In this document: piece after piece, positions 1 to 8,204 of the stretch | How positions within the stretch are numbered: the first letter of the stretch is position 1 | Layout: every line of letters begins with the position of its first letter | Translations under genes and position numbers: made by a program | Source of the DNA: Anaerolineae bacterium | Lineage (GTDB): Bacteria; Chloroflexota; Anaerolineae; Aggregatilineales; JAFGMM01 | Length of the DNA stretch: 46,715 nt | Assembly (NCBI GenBank): GCA_016927535.1 | Contig: JAFGMM010000291.1 | Coordinates: forward strand, 1-46,715 | Direction of reading: 5' to 3' | Notes under the pieces: generated by a model | The model's database searches: none | What the model was told of the DNA's origin: nothing | The model's input: only the letters and a program-made list of their open reading frames with translations

Positions 1-36
1 CGCCCCTTGAGGGAGAGGGGTCGGGGGAGAGGGGGA
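1..36. repeat. Partial copy of a GGAGAGGGGG-type palindromic intergenic repeat
   Basis: This purine-rich stretch carries GGGAGAGGGG and GGAGAGGGGG. The same core recurs inside the element at 24154-24303 and at the right edge of the window from 46665. The left part of the repeat lies outside the window. I see no gene here. Confidence 0.55.
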
Positions 37-61
37 AAAAAGCGCTTAAGTTGATGTGCAT

Positions 62-84
62 GGGGCGGGTTTCAAACCCGCCCC
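62..84. repeat. REP-like perfect palindrome, 11-bp arms
   Basis: The arms GGGGCGGGTTT (62-72) and AAACCCGCCCC (74-84) are perfect reverse complements around a single central C. There is no T-run and no complete gene upstream, so it reads as a dispersed REP-type palindrome rather than a terminator. It lies just upstream of the promoter proposed for the next gene. Confidence 0.6.
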
Positions 85-95
85 TACTTTGCATA

Positions 96-125
96 TTGCC
101 GGCTTGCAAAAAAGTCGGGTATGAT
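96..125 (+). promoter_or_regulatory. Probable sigma-70 promoter for the AOR-family gene
   Basis: TTGCCG (96-101) and TATGAT (120-125) are separated by 18 bases. Transcription would begin near 132. That excludes the upstream GTG at 131 as a start codon and supports the ATG at 167. Confidence 0.5.
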
Positions 126-166
126 GGATTGTGACCCATGACACGAGCATTTTGGAGAAAACACCT

Positions 167-2341
167 ATGGCGACGTTAACAATTGAGCAGTTAAAAGCCG
201 GGCACACGGTGCTCGCCGAATTCGATTACGAGCCGCGCCCGGTGGCGCGCGGCTACGCGAACCGCACCCTTTACATCAACCTCTCCGATAACACGATTAA
301 AAGTAAGCCGGTCACCCAACAGATGAAGGATGTCTTTACGGGAGGGCGCGGCTTCTGTATGTGGCTGTTGTGGAACGCGGTCAGCCCGGATACGAAGTGG
401 GACGCCCCGGAGAACGAAATCATCATCGCCGGCGGTCCCATCGGCGGCACAACGGCTTACCCCGGCTCCGGCAAATCGACCGTCGTGACGGTTTCGCCGC
501 TCACCCATTCGGTGATCGATAGCAACGTCGGCGGCTACTTCGGCCCTTACCTGAAGTTCGCCGGGTGGGATGCGCTGGAGATTCAGGGCATCGCCGAGGA
601 TGAGGTCATCATTGTCATCGACGGCGACACGGGCCGCGTGACCATCGAAGCTGCGCCGCTGGAGCCGCTCGACTCACATCTCATCGGCCCGCGCCTCACC
701 GAGATGTACGCGCCATCCGGCGGCAAGGACCGGCGCTTTGTGTCGGTCGTGTCGGCGGGCGCGGCGGCGGACCATATCCGCTACGCGATGCTCAACTTCA
801 GTTGGTACGACGTGCGCCGTGAGGAGGTCCGTGTGAAGCAGGCCGGGCGCGGCGGCGCCGGGCGCGTCTTCCGGCACAAGCGCATCAAAGCGTTGGTGGT
901 GCGCTACAGCGGGATGAAGGGCGACAGCAACAATCCCGCCGACATGGAGTTGATCCGCAAGGCCGGGCAGCGCATCAACCGCGAGATCAAAGAGAACGAC
1001 CCGAAGCAGAACCGCATGGCGGTCGTCGGCACCGGGCACCTGCCGCCGATTATGAACTCGTTTGACCTGCTGCCCGTGCATAATTTCCGCTACGGCATGC
1101 ACCCCGAAGCCGGGAGCCTAGACGTATCGGTTTGGGAGGACCTGTTCACGCAGGGCTTGCCGGAGGGGTGCTGGTATGGCTGCGGGCTGTCGTGCGCGCA
1201 CGCCATCGACGACTTCCAGCTCAAGACCGGCCCGTACCACGGGCAGGTCGTGCGCGTCGATGGGCCGGAGTACGAGACCATCGCCGGGGTCGGCTCGAAC
1301 ATCGGCGTCTTCGACCCGCTGGTGATCGCCGAGATCAACTTCTACTGCGACACCTACGGCGTCGATACGATCTCGTTCGCCGACTCGGTCGCCTTCTGCA
1401 TGGAGTGCTACGAGGCCGGCGTCATCGACGAAGCGGTAACGGACGGCCTGGCGCTGCACTGGGGCAACGCCGGCGCTGCGCTGGAACTGCTGCACCAGAT
1501 GGCGCGCGGCGAGGGTTTTGGCGTGACGGTAGGGCAGGGGGTGCGCTACTTGAAGAACCGGTTTATCAAAGAATACGGCGCAGATCCCGGCTTCGTTAAC
1601 GACATTGCCATGGAGGTCAAGGGTCTGGAGGTGTCGGAGTACGTGACGAAAGAGTCGCTGGCACAGCAGGGCGGTTACGGGCTGGCGATCAAGGGCGCGC
1701 AGCACGACGAGGCGTGGCTGATCTTCATGGATATGGTGAACGAACAACTGCCGACCTTCGAGGCGAAAGCCGAAGCGCTGCACTACTTCCCGATGTGGCG
1801 CACCTGGTTCAGCCTGCACGGGCTGTGCAAGCTGCCGTGGAACGACGTCACGCCCACCGACAACAACAAGACCGCCGAGCCGAACAAGGTCCCGGAGCAC
1901 GTGGAAAACTACTGCTGGCTCTACGAGGGACTCTCTGGCAAGCCGACCCGGCCGGCGGACCTCATCGCCCAGTCGGAGCGCGTGTACAATTTTCAGCGCT
2001 TGCTGGCGCTCAAGCTGGGCTTCGGCACGCGCGCGCACGACTACCCGCCCTACCGCGCGATGGGGCCGGTGACGGTCGAGGAGTACGAGTCGCGGGCCGA
2101 ACGCTACGACCGGCAGCTCCGCGAGAACGTGGGCGTTGACCCCGGCGGCATGACCACCGAGGCTAAAATGGCGAAGCTGCGCGAATATCGCCAGGCGCAG
2201 TACGAGAAGCTGGTAGACGCCGTGTACCTGCGGCGCGGCTGGGATGCGAACGGCGTCCCTACGCCGGCGAAGATCAAGGCGCTGGGAATCGACTTCCCGG
2301 ACGTGGTGGAGTTGGTGCAGGCGAAGACGGCGGGCGGGTAG
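167..2341 (+). CDS. Aldehyde ferredoxin oxidoreductase (AOR) family tungsten/molybdenum enzyme
   Basis: Enzymes of this family oxidise aldehydes, or carry out related low-potential two-electron chemistry, using a tungsto- or molybdo-bispterin and one [4Fe-4S] cluster, usually passing electrons to ferredoxin. The N-terminal half shows the family's Gly-rich pterin region (GGPIGGTTAYPGSGKS and a following VGGYFGPYLKFAG). Likely cluster ligands are C335, C339 and C343 (CWYGCGLSC) plus C554 in GLCKLPW. The helical domain contains SFADSVAFCMECYEAG. At 724 residues it is longer than typical AORs (about 600-650). I chose the ATG at 167 because GGAG lies about 9 bases upstream and the proposed promoter starts transcription after the GTG at 131. 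It is monocistronic and convergent with the next gene, 9 bases away. The cluster motif is CX3CX3C, not the usual CX2CX3C. Substrate and partner are unknown. A BamB-like or other AOR subfamily is possible. Confidence 0.9.
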   Translation: MATLTIEQLKAGHTVLAEFDYEPRPVARGYANRTLYINLSDNTIKSKPVTQQMKDVFTGGRGFCMWLLWNAVSPDTKWDAPENEIIIAGGPIGGTTAYPGSGKSTVVTVSPLTHSVIDSNVGGYFGPYLKFAGWDALEIQGIAEDEVIIVIDGDTGRVTIEAAPLEPLDSHLIGPRLTEMYAPSGGKDRRFVSVVSAGAAADHIRYAMLNFSWYDVRREEVRVKQAGRGGAGRVFRHKRIKALVVRYSGMKGDSNNPADMELIRKAGQRINREIKENDPKQNRMAVVGTGHLPPIMNSFDLLPVHNFRYGMHPEAGSLDVSVWEDLFTQGLPEGCWYGCGLSCAHAIDDFQLKTGPYHGQVVRVDGPEYETIAGVGSNIGVFDPLVIAEINFYCDTYGVDTISFADSVAFCMECYEAGVIDEAVTDGLALHWGNAGAALELLHQMARGEGFGVTVGQGVRYLKNRFIKEYGADPGFVNDIAMEVKGLEVSEYVTKESLAQQGGYGLAIKGAQHDEAWLIFMDMVNEQLPTFEAKAEALHYFPMWRTWFSLHGLCKLPWNDVTPTDNNKTAEPNKVPEHVENYCWLYEGLSGKPTRPADLIAQSERVYNFQRLLALKLGFGTRAHDYPPYRAMGPVTVEEYESRAERYDRQLRENVGVDPGGMTTEAKMAKLREYRQAQYEKLVDAVYLRRGWDANGVPTPAKIKALGIDFPDVVELVQAKTAGG

Positions 2342-2350
2342 ATTGCCCGC

Positions 2351-3151
2351 TCAGCGCAAAATCTGAATCACCAGCGCGGTGATGTTATCTTTGCCGCCGG
2401 CTGCGTTCGCCGCGTCGATGAGCTGCTGGGCCGCCGTCGTTAGGTCGCGCGTGTTCCACACGATATCCCAGATTTCGTCGTCGGTCACCATGTTGGTCAG
2501 CCCATCCGAGCACAACAGCAGCCGGTCGCCGGGCTGGACGCGCTCGGTGAACAGGTCCGGCTCGACATTCTCCTCCGGGCCGATGGCGCGCGTCAGGATG
2601 TGCTCGAAGGGGTGGCCTTTGACCTCATCCTTGGTAATCAGCCCGGCCTTCAGAAGCTCCTGCGCCGCCGAGTGATCCTCGGTGATCTGGCGCGGCCCGA
2701 ATTCGTCGAACAAGTACGCGCGGCTGTCGCCCACGTTGGCGACGTAGGCTTTGTCGTCCTCGATGAGCACCATCACCAGGGTCGAGGCCATTTTCTTACG
2801 GTCTTGCCTGGATTGGTCGAAGACAGTCTGGTTGGCCTGCTGCACGGCAGTCTGGAGCCAGTCGGTGTAAGAAGAAGCGCTGTCGTTGGAGGAGGTATGC
2901 GTCACGGCGTCTTTGACGGCGCTGACGGTGAGGCTGCTGGCGAGCTTACCCGACGCCATCCCGCCGGCGCCGTCGGCGACCACGTATAGCTGCACCAAGC
3001 CGGATTCGTCCGGTCCGGGCAAACTGAAGATGAGCAGGCTGTCTTCATTGTGGGGACGCTTCAACCCTTCGTGCGAAACATATCCCACCTCAGACTTCGG
3101 CTTAGGAGAGGAAAGGGGGTTATACTCTGGGCGTGGTTTGCGACCCATCAT
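2351..3151 (-). CDS. PP2C-family protein serine/threonine phosphatase
   Basis: This is a soluble, metal-dependent Ser/Thr phosphatase of the PPM/Stp1 type (266 aa), which usually reverses Hanks-type kinase phosphorylation. Metal-binding and structural motifs are all present: HNED near residues 34-37, VADGAGGMASG from about 58, ANVGDSRAYL around 140, TEDHS, LLLCSDGLTNM near 212, and GGKDNIT at the C-terminus. No membrane segment or extra domain is seen. About 25 N-terminal residues are basic and Pro/Ser-rich. It lies 79 bases downstream of the histidine kinase gene on the same strand, so the two are probably co-transcribed. No Ser/Thr kinase gene is in the window. Two adjacent ATGs (3151, 3148) could serve as start. 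Confidence 0.92.
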   Translation of the reverse strand: MMGRKPRPEYNPLSSPKPKSEVGYVSHEGLKRPHNEDSLLIFSLPGPDESGLVQLYVVADGAGGMASGKLASSLTVSAVKDAVTHTSSNDSASSYTDWLQTAVQQANQTVFDQSRQDRKKMASTLVMVLIEDDKAYVANVGDSRAYLFDEFGPRQITEDHSAAQELLKAGLITKDEVKGHPFEHILTRAIGPEENVEPDLFTERVQPGDRLLLCSDGLTNMVTDDEIWDIVWNTRDLTTAAQQLIDAANAAGGKDNITALVIQILR

Positions 3152-3230
3152 ATTTTAAAATACCCTCCGGCCACGTCGAGGTCTGTCTTCGTGTATAACA
3201 TGGCCTGCATCGCCGTGCAAGTTGACTTGA

Positions 3231-4253
3231 TTACCCATCCTCTTTTTCGCTGCTACCGGTCCCCGGTGGGGGGTCTTGCGGAAGGACCAAGCGGAAGGTC
3301 GTGCCTTTGCCCACACGGCTTTCGACCGTGAGAGTGCCGCCGAGCAACTCTGCCAGCCGGTGCGCGATTGCCAGGCTCAGCCCGGCGCCGCCGATGTGAT
3401 GCACCTGCTCCGGCGCGCGATAGGCATCGAGCAGCACGGCGGTTTCGCCGGGCGACCACCCACTGCCGGTATCCTCCACTTCAACGTAAATTTTATCGCC
3501 TTGGTGAAAGTTGCCTCGCAAGAAGATGCTACCAATATCCAGGTTGCGAAGGCAAAAAGCCGTTACATTGGTCAGGATTTGCTCAAGGCGGCTCTCGTCG
3601 GTGCGAACTTCTAATCCATCGGGTGGAAGCGTGCTGTGGAAGGTCACCGGCTTGTTGGCGCCTTCTTCCTCGAACTTCCCGATCAACTTCTCGAACAACG
3701 CTTCGAGCGCCACCGGCTTGCACTGGGCCGAGAGCACGCCGGTTTCGAGCCGGGCCATGTCCACGATCTCGGTGAGCATGCCCAGCAGCCTTTGCCCGCT
3801 GTCGTAAATCGACTGCAAATCCTCGGCCTGCATCTCGTTGATCTCACCGTCGATGCCTTTGAGGATAACGCGCGAAAAGCCGATGACCGAGTTCAACGGC
3901 GAGCGCAGGTCGTGGTTGAAGGCTACCAGGTAATCCAGGAAAGGGTGCGTCGATGCGCCGGGCACCGGCACCGCTTCTTGAGCCGGCGCCTCGGTCAGAA
4001 GAGCACGAGCGCTCTTTTCGACGCCCGGCTTGTTCGGTTGGGTGAGTTGCGCGGTCCCTTTCGGGGTGATGCTGTACGAGGTCCCGTTGGTGCTGATGAA
4101 CTGCTGCTCAAGCAGTTCGGCGGAGGCCGTCTCCCAATCCGGCGTGTCGAGTAAAAGGACCATGCAGATACTACCCACCATTCGCATAGTAGGATTTTTC
4201 TCTTGGTGTAAGTGCTCCAAGATACGTCGTGCTGTGGTTGAGAGTTCGCTCAT
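3231..4253 (-). CDS. Soluble HisKA/HATPase histidine kinase with an N-terminal winged-helix-like region
   Basis: This 340-residue protein has no transmembrane segment. Residues 1-75 look like a small winged-helix fold (ending SYSITPKGTAQL). A linker follows, then a HisKA dimerisation helix with FNHDLRSPLNSVIGFS (phospho-acceptor H114) and a HATPase_c domain with VEDTGSGW (D261), GGAGLSLAIAHRLAELLGG and GKGTTFRLVLP. The N-box reads ILTNVTAFCLRN. Aligned to the family pattern, the Mg-coordinating Asn appears to be replaced by Phe (about F233), so ATP-dependent autophosphorylation may be weak or absent. No response regulator gene is adjacent. It sits upstream of the PP2C gene in the same orientation, which suggests a shared phospho-signalling role. 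Input signal unknown. Confidence 0.85.
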   Translation of the reverse strand: MSELSTTARRILEHLHQEKNPTMRMVGSICMVLLLDTPDWETASAELLEQQFISTNGTSYSITPKGTAQLTQPNKPGVEKSARALLTEAPAQEAVPVPGASTHPFLDYLVAFNHDLRSPLNSVIGFSRVILKGIDGEINEMQAEDLQSIYDSGQRLLGMLTEIVDMARLETGVLSAQCKPVALEALFEKLIGKFEEEGANKPVTFHSTLPPDGLEVRTDESRLEQILTNVTAFCLRNLDIGSIFLRGNFHQGDKIYVEVEDTGSGWSPGETAVLLDAYRAPEQVHHIGGAGLSLAIAHRLAELLGGTLTVESRVGKGTTFRLVLPQDPPPGTGSSEKEDG

Positions 4254-4417
4254 GCCAGGTCCTAGTTTTTGTATTGATAGCCGCTCAATCTTTATTCAAC
4301 CTATTGTACTCGTTTATCCCTTTTTTGTTCAACTCGGTTTTTGAGCACAACTAGATAAGTGAGAGATTTATAATTTACGCGCGCCGCACCGCCGCGCGCC
4401 GGCATTTCGGCGATTGT

Positions 4418-5746
4418 TCATCCAATTACTATTTTACCATAGTCGCGCTCACGCTCATACACTGCCTCGGCCTCCCGTGGCGTGTGCTCCAGAATCAGGC
4501 GCACCGAGCGATCATAGGTCAGGTAGTTCCACACCCAGTTAACGAAGACGTTCAGCCGGTTGCGGAAACCCATCAAGGTTATCAGGTGCAGGCCCAGCCA
4601 CGCTACCCACGCGATGAACCCGGTCAGCGGGACGCGGTTGTAAATCCACGCCACCGCGCGGTTGCGCCCGATGGTCGCCATAATGCCCCGGTCATTGTAC
4701 TTGAACAGCTTTGACGCTTCTGCTTTCAGATCGCGCACGATGTTGCGCGCCGCCAGAATGCCCTGCTGTTTGGCGACCGGGATAAGCATCGGGTAGGGTT
4801 TGCCGTCCGGGTCTTCGAGATAAGCCATGTCGCCGGCTACGTACACGCCTGCGCGTTCGGCGACCTGCAGGGTCGGCTGCACCGGCACGCGCCCGCCGCG
4901 CTGTAAGGGTACGTCCAGCGCTTCAGCCAGCGGCGATGCCTTGACCCCGGCGGACCAGACCAGCGTATACGTCGGGATGATCCGCCCATCGTCCAGCGTG
5001 ACATGGCCGGCGACCGCGCCGGCGACCGCGCAGCCCAGGACCACCTCGACGCCCAGCGACTCGAGCTGCCGGAGCGCGGCGTGTCGCAGCCCCTCCGGGT
5101 AAGCGAGCAGCAAGCTGCCGGCAGCCTCGACCAGGATAACGCGCGCGTGCATGTCCGGGCGGTAGGCGTACTCCTTGCGCAGCACGTGATTGTACAGCTC
5201 GTAGAGCGCGCCGGCCGTCTCCAGCCCGGTCGGGCCGCCGCCCACCACAACCAGCGTCGTCAGCGCTTCGACCTGCGCCGGGTCGTCGCTCCACGCGGCG
5301 CGCTCGAAGTTCTTAAGGATATGGTTGCGCAGCGCCACCGAGTCGCTCAGGCTCTTGAGATCAAAGGCGTGTCCGGCGATAGAATCCATCCCAAAGTAGC
5401 TGCCAACGCTGCCGGCGGCAATGATGAGATAGTTGTAAGGTTCTTCGCGGGTATCACCGTCGGTCTGCACGGTGACGCTTTTCTGCACATGGTCAATAGC
5501 CAACACCTCGCCCATCATAAAGCGCACGTTGGTCTTGCCCCGGAAGATGCCGCGCACCGGGTAAGCAATCTCGCCCGGCTCCAAGCCGGAGGTCGCCACC
5601 TGGTAGAGCAGCGGCGTGAACGTATGAAAGTTGTTGCGGTCGATAAGCAGCACATCGACGTCTGCTTTCTCCAGCGTGCGGGCGGCGTACAGCCCGCCGA
5701 AGCCCGCGCCGATGATAACGACCCTGGGTTTGTTATTGTGGGACAT
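4418..5746 (-). CDS. ndh: Type II NADH:quinone oxidoreductase (NDH-2)
   Basis: This single-subunit, non-proton-pumping flavoenzyme oxidises NADH and reduces quinone at the inner face of the membrane. It has two Rossmann folds: FAD-binding IIGAGFGGLYAARTLE at residues 11-26, and NADH-binding VVVGGGPTGLETAGAL at about 167-182. A conserved AGDMAYLED segment (FAD ribityl contact) follows, with a proline-rich quinone-site region ending in KQQGILAARNI. The C-terminal 60 residues (MGFRNRLNVFVNWVWNYLTYD) are amphipathic and aromatic, as expected for membrane attachment. At 442 residues the length is normal. It is divergent from the ketopantoate reductase-like gene across about 200 bases. A GC-rich imperfect hairpin at about 4378-4400 may end its transcript. 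The gene suggests an aerobic or microaerobic respiratory chain. Confidence 0.92.
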   Translation of the reverse strand: MSHNNKPRVVIIGAGFGGLYAARTLEKADVDVLLIDRNNFHTFTPLLYQVATSGLEPGEIAYPVRGIFRGKTNVRFMMGEVLAIDHVQKSVTVQTDGDTREEPYNYLIIAAGSVGSYFGMDSIAGHAFDLKSLSDSVALRNHILKNFERAAWSDDPAQVEALTTLVVVGGGPTGLETAGALYELYNHVLRKEYAYRPDMHARVILVEAAGSLLLAYPEGLRHAALRQLESLGVEVVLGCAVAGAVAGHVTLDDGRIIPTYTLVWSAGVKASPLAEALDVPLQRGGRVPVQPTLQVAERAGVYVAGDMAYLEDPDGKPYPMLIPVAKQQGILAARNIVRDLKAEASKLFKYNDRGIMATIGRNRAVAWIYNRVPLTGFIAWVAWLGLHLITLMGFRNRLNVFVNWVWNYLTYDRSVRLILEHTPREAEAVYERERDYGKIVIG

Positions 5747-5899
5747 CGCTGCCCTCCTTGTTTCTATATTCGATCAATCTTATCCTATTATATCGTATTC
5801 GTGAAAAACGTCACATAGTACCTGGGGTAGATTTCGGGTTGTCGGGCGCGATTCGAGCGCTCCCCCTCAACAACTGGGATATTGCCCGGCCTTAAAGAG

Positions 5900-5908
5900 T
5901 GGTATGCT
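5900..5908 (+). promoter_or_regulatory. Candidate extended -10 promoter
   Basis: TGGTATGCT is an extended -10 element about 40 bases before the ATG at 5949. No convincing -35 is seen. A strong ribosome binding site (AAGGAGAGG, 5934-5942) follows. Confidence 0.4.
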
Positions 5909-5948
5909 AAATTAGACGAGGCTAATTCACGCAAGGAGAGGTTGTGAG

Positions 5949-7019
5949 ATGAAAATTCTAGTCTACGGTGCAGGACCGTTGGGCAGCGTGTTCGCGGCGC
6001 GGCTGCACGACGCCGGCCATGACGTATCGATTTTGGCGCGCGGCCAACGCCTGGCCGATCTACGCGAGCACGGTATCGTGCTGCACAACGTCGTTAACGA
6101 CCAGTGGACGACCACGCGCGCTAACGTCGTCGAGGCGCTGGAGCCGGACGACGCCTATGAACTGGTACTGGTGATTATGCGCAAGAACAACGCGCTGGAT
6201 ATCCTGCCCGTCCTGGCCGCCAATTCGCACACGCCGAACGTCTTGTTTTTGATGAACAACGCCGCCGGGCCGGGCGAACTGGTCGCGGCGCTGGGAAGCG
6301 AGCGCGTCTTGATGGGCTTTCCGATAGCCGCCGGCTACCGCGATGGGCATGTCGTGCACTGCCTGGCCGGCACAGACGACGACCCGAAAGCGATCCCCTT
6401 TGGCGAGGTTGACGGGCGCACCACCGAGCGAACCCGGCAGGTCGCTGAGGTGCTCGAAAGCATGGAAGGCTACAAAACCGAAATCCGCGCCGATATGGAC
6501 GCCTGGCTCAAGACGCACGTCGCGCTGCTGATGCCGTCGCTGGCTCCGGCGCTCTACGCGGCCGGCACCGACAACAAGCGCATGGCGCGTACCCGCGACG
6601 CGCTGGTGTTGGCGCTGCGCGCCATCCGCGAGGGATTCCGGGCGCTGCGCGCGCTGGGCATCCCGATTGTTCCGTCCAGTTTTAAGATATTCGAGCGGCT
6701 GCCGGAGCCTTTATTGGTGTGGGGAGCAGGGCGGCTCATCGCCGACGAGCGAATGGAGGTAGCGTTGGCGAAGCACGCCAACGCCGCCCGCGACGAGATG
6801 AAGCACCTTGCCGACGAGTTCTTAACGCTGGCGCACCAGACCTCGGTGCCGACGCCGGCGATTGACCGGCTGTACCCGCACCTCGACCCGGCGACGCCGC
6901 TCCTCCCGGATGGCAGCGCGACGATCCCGCTCGACTGGCGCGGCGTGTGGTTGTGGTGCGGGGCGCTGGTAGGGCTGCTTATCCTGCGCGGCAGAGTGAG
7001 GCGCAAGAAAACGACGTAG
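5949..7019 (+). CDS. Ketopantoate reductase (ApbA/PanE)-like dehydrogenase with a C-terminal membrane helix
   Basis: Family members reduce 2-dehydropantoate to pantoate with NADPH in coenzyme A synthesis, but many paralogs act on other 2-oxo acids. The N-terminal Rossmann motif VYGAGPLGSVFAARL (GxGxxG at residues 7-12) is clear. The ApbA catalytic region appears as WLKTHVALLMPSLAPALYA. An unusual feature is a C-terminal hydrophobic helix (WLWCGALVGLLILRG) followed by a basic tail RVRRKK, so the enzyme may be membrane-anchored. At 356 residues it is longer than housekeeping PanE (about 300). The start is the ATG after AAGGAGAGG. No pantothenate genes are nearby, so I do not assign panE. A hairpin terminator follows at once. 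Confidence 0.8.
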   Translation: MKILVYGAGPLGSVFAARLHDAGHDVSILARGQRLADLREHGIVLHNVVNDQWTTTRANVVEALEPDDAYELVLVIMRKNNALDILPVLAANSHTPNVLFLMNNAAGPGELVAALGSERVLMGFPIAAGYRDGHVVHCLAGTDDDPKAIPFGEVDGRTTERTRQVAEVLESMEGYKTEIRADMDAWLKTHVALLMPSLAPALYAAGTDNKRMARTRDALVLALRAIREGFRALRALGIPIVPSSFKIFERLPEPLLVWGAGRLIADERMEVALAKHANAARDEMKHLADEFLTLAHQTSVPTPAIDRLYPHLDPATPLLPDGSATIPLDWRGVWLWCGALVGLLILRGRVRRKKTT

Positions 7020-7030
7020 CGTCAGTACAG

Positions 7031-7058
7031 AAACGGGCGCCCGCCGGGGCGCCCGTTT
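7031..7058. terminator. Perfect 12-bp hairpin, bidirectional terminator between convergent genes
   Basis: AAACGGGCGCCC (7031-7042) and GGGCGCCCGTTT (7047-7058) form a perfect stem with a GCCG loop. It sits in the 40-base gap between convergent genes and can end both transcripts. Confidence 0.8.
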
Positions 7059-7059
7059 G

Positions 7060-7989
7060 TCAAGGGGTAAACTCGACCGAGAAGTGCCGGGTGCTGCCGA
7101 ATGCCGGCGCCTTGCAGCGCCGGAGCGACCCGGCGGCGCTGTCTATCGCGCAGGCCGACGGCGTATCGAGCCAGGTATCGACGGTGAAACCGATCGTCAG
7201 CGCGCCGGGGCCGGCGGCCCTGCCCCACCAATTGTCCTCGGCGTAGACGGCGGCGCTGCCGCCGCTCTGGGCGTACATCTCGTCGTAGACCAGGCTGTGA
7301 AGCACACTGGTCATACCGGCGTTTTGGGAAGTATAAACGCCATCGCCGTCGCCGCCGGCCGTATTATCCCGGACGATGCTGTATTCGCCCACGATTACCG
7401 TGCTGCGAGCATCGTTGTGGATGGCGCCGCCGCTGTCGCCGGCCGCGTTGCCGAGAAAAGCGCTGCCGGTGACGGTCACCGTGCTGCCGCCGCCGTAGCT
7501 GAAGACCGCGCCGCCCTTATCGGCAAAGTTGCCGGTGAAAAAGCTGTTCGTGATGGTCACCGCGCCGTGATCGTTGAAGACCGCGCCGCCGAAGTGGGCG
7601 GCGTTGCCGACAAAAGCGCTGTCGGTAATGGTCACCACGCCGTGATCGTTAAGGATCGCGCCGCCGCTGTAGGCCGCGCTGCGCCCGCCTGTGAGGGTCA
7701 CATTGTTCAGGGCCAAAGAGCCGTCGGGATCGACGGCGAACAGCCTGAAGGCGCCGCCGCCCTGGATCGCCCCGCCGCCGCCGTTGATGGTGACTGCGGC
7801 TCCATCGATGATGAGCGTGCCGCTTAAGGTGTGGGCACAGCCGGGCGCAAACTCATAGGTCCCTGCCGGGACCAGGCCGCCGGCCGGCAGACCGCCGCAG
7901 GTCACCGACTCGGCCTGGGCCGGCGCGGCGAACAGGACGAGGCTCAGTGCAAGCGCAATGGTGAAGGGTAAAATGCGTTGTTTGAACAA
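7060..7989 (-). CDS. Secreted right-handed beta-helix (Pmp-like) protein, short paralog
   Basis: This is a probable surface or extracellular parallel beta-helix protein. It has an N-terminal signal peptide (hydrophobic core then APAQAES) and a conserved opening block (CGGLP...GTYEFAPGCAHTLSG). Several coils of the type VTITDSAFVGNAA/FGGAVFN and FFTGNFADKGGA follow, resembling chlamydial polymorphic membrane protein repeats. After the coils comes a block with EDNWWGRAAGPG and a Cys pair (CAIDSAAGSLRRC). The next gene encodes a longer paralog with the same start and end blocks. I prefer the TTG at 7989, placed 7 bases after AGGTG. The alternative TTG at 7995 would sit directly on the ribosome site. 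Function and ligand unknown. Confidence 0.75.
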   Translation of the reverse strand: MFKQRILPFTIALALSLVLFAAPAQAESVTCGGLPAGGLVPAGTYEFAPGCAHTLSGTLIIDGAAVTINGGGGAIQGGGAFRLFAVDPDGSLALNNVTLTGGRSAAYSGGAILNDHGVVTITDSAFVGNAAHFGGAVFNDHGAVTITNSFFTGNFADKGGAVFSYGGGSTVTVTGSAFLGNAAGDSGGAIHNDARSTVIVGEYSIVRDNTAGGDGDGVYTSQNAGMTSVLHSLVYDEMYAQSGGSAAVYAEDNWWGRAAGPGALTIGFTVDTWLDTPSACAIDSAAGSLRRCKAPAFGSTRHFSVEFTP

Positions 7990-8161
7990 GATCAATCACC
8001 TCGATAAAGTACTGCATAATCCAAGCACATCTTATGATAGAAGACGCTGCTTTTCATAAAAATAGAATTAATTCGGAGGCGCGTTTTTGTTTTTCGCCGC
8101 CGATATCATCGTGCCGGAAAATTATGTGGAAATGATGAAGAAGTGATGTGAGAAATGTAAA

Positions 8162-8193
8162 GCCCGGCCCGACCGTGAGCGCTCAGGCCGGGC
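8162..8193 (-). terminator. Hairpin terminator of the long beta-helix gene
   Basis: GCCCGGCC (8162-8169) pairs with GGCCGGGC (8186-8193). The inner palindrome TGAGCGCTCA sits in the loop. On the minus strand the hairpin follows the stop at 8205 and is followed by a short T-rich run. Confidence 0.6.
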
Positions 8194-8204
8194 GAATGCG
8201 CGGT

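Noticed and set aside
1118-2038. Open frame of about 306 codons on the minus strand opposite the AOR gene
   Set aside because: Antisense to a conserved enzyme. The translation is His/Arg/Val-rich without any family motif.
4378-4400. GC-rich hairpin downstream of ndh considered as a terminator
   Set aside because: The arms are imperfect and largely simple GC alternation, with no T-run. It was mentioned only as a possibility in the ndh entry.
5949-7019. Naming the ketopantoate reductase-like gene panE
   Set aside because: It has no pantothenate neighbours, extra length and a membrane anchor, so the substrate cannot be assigned.
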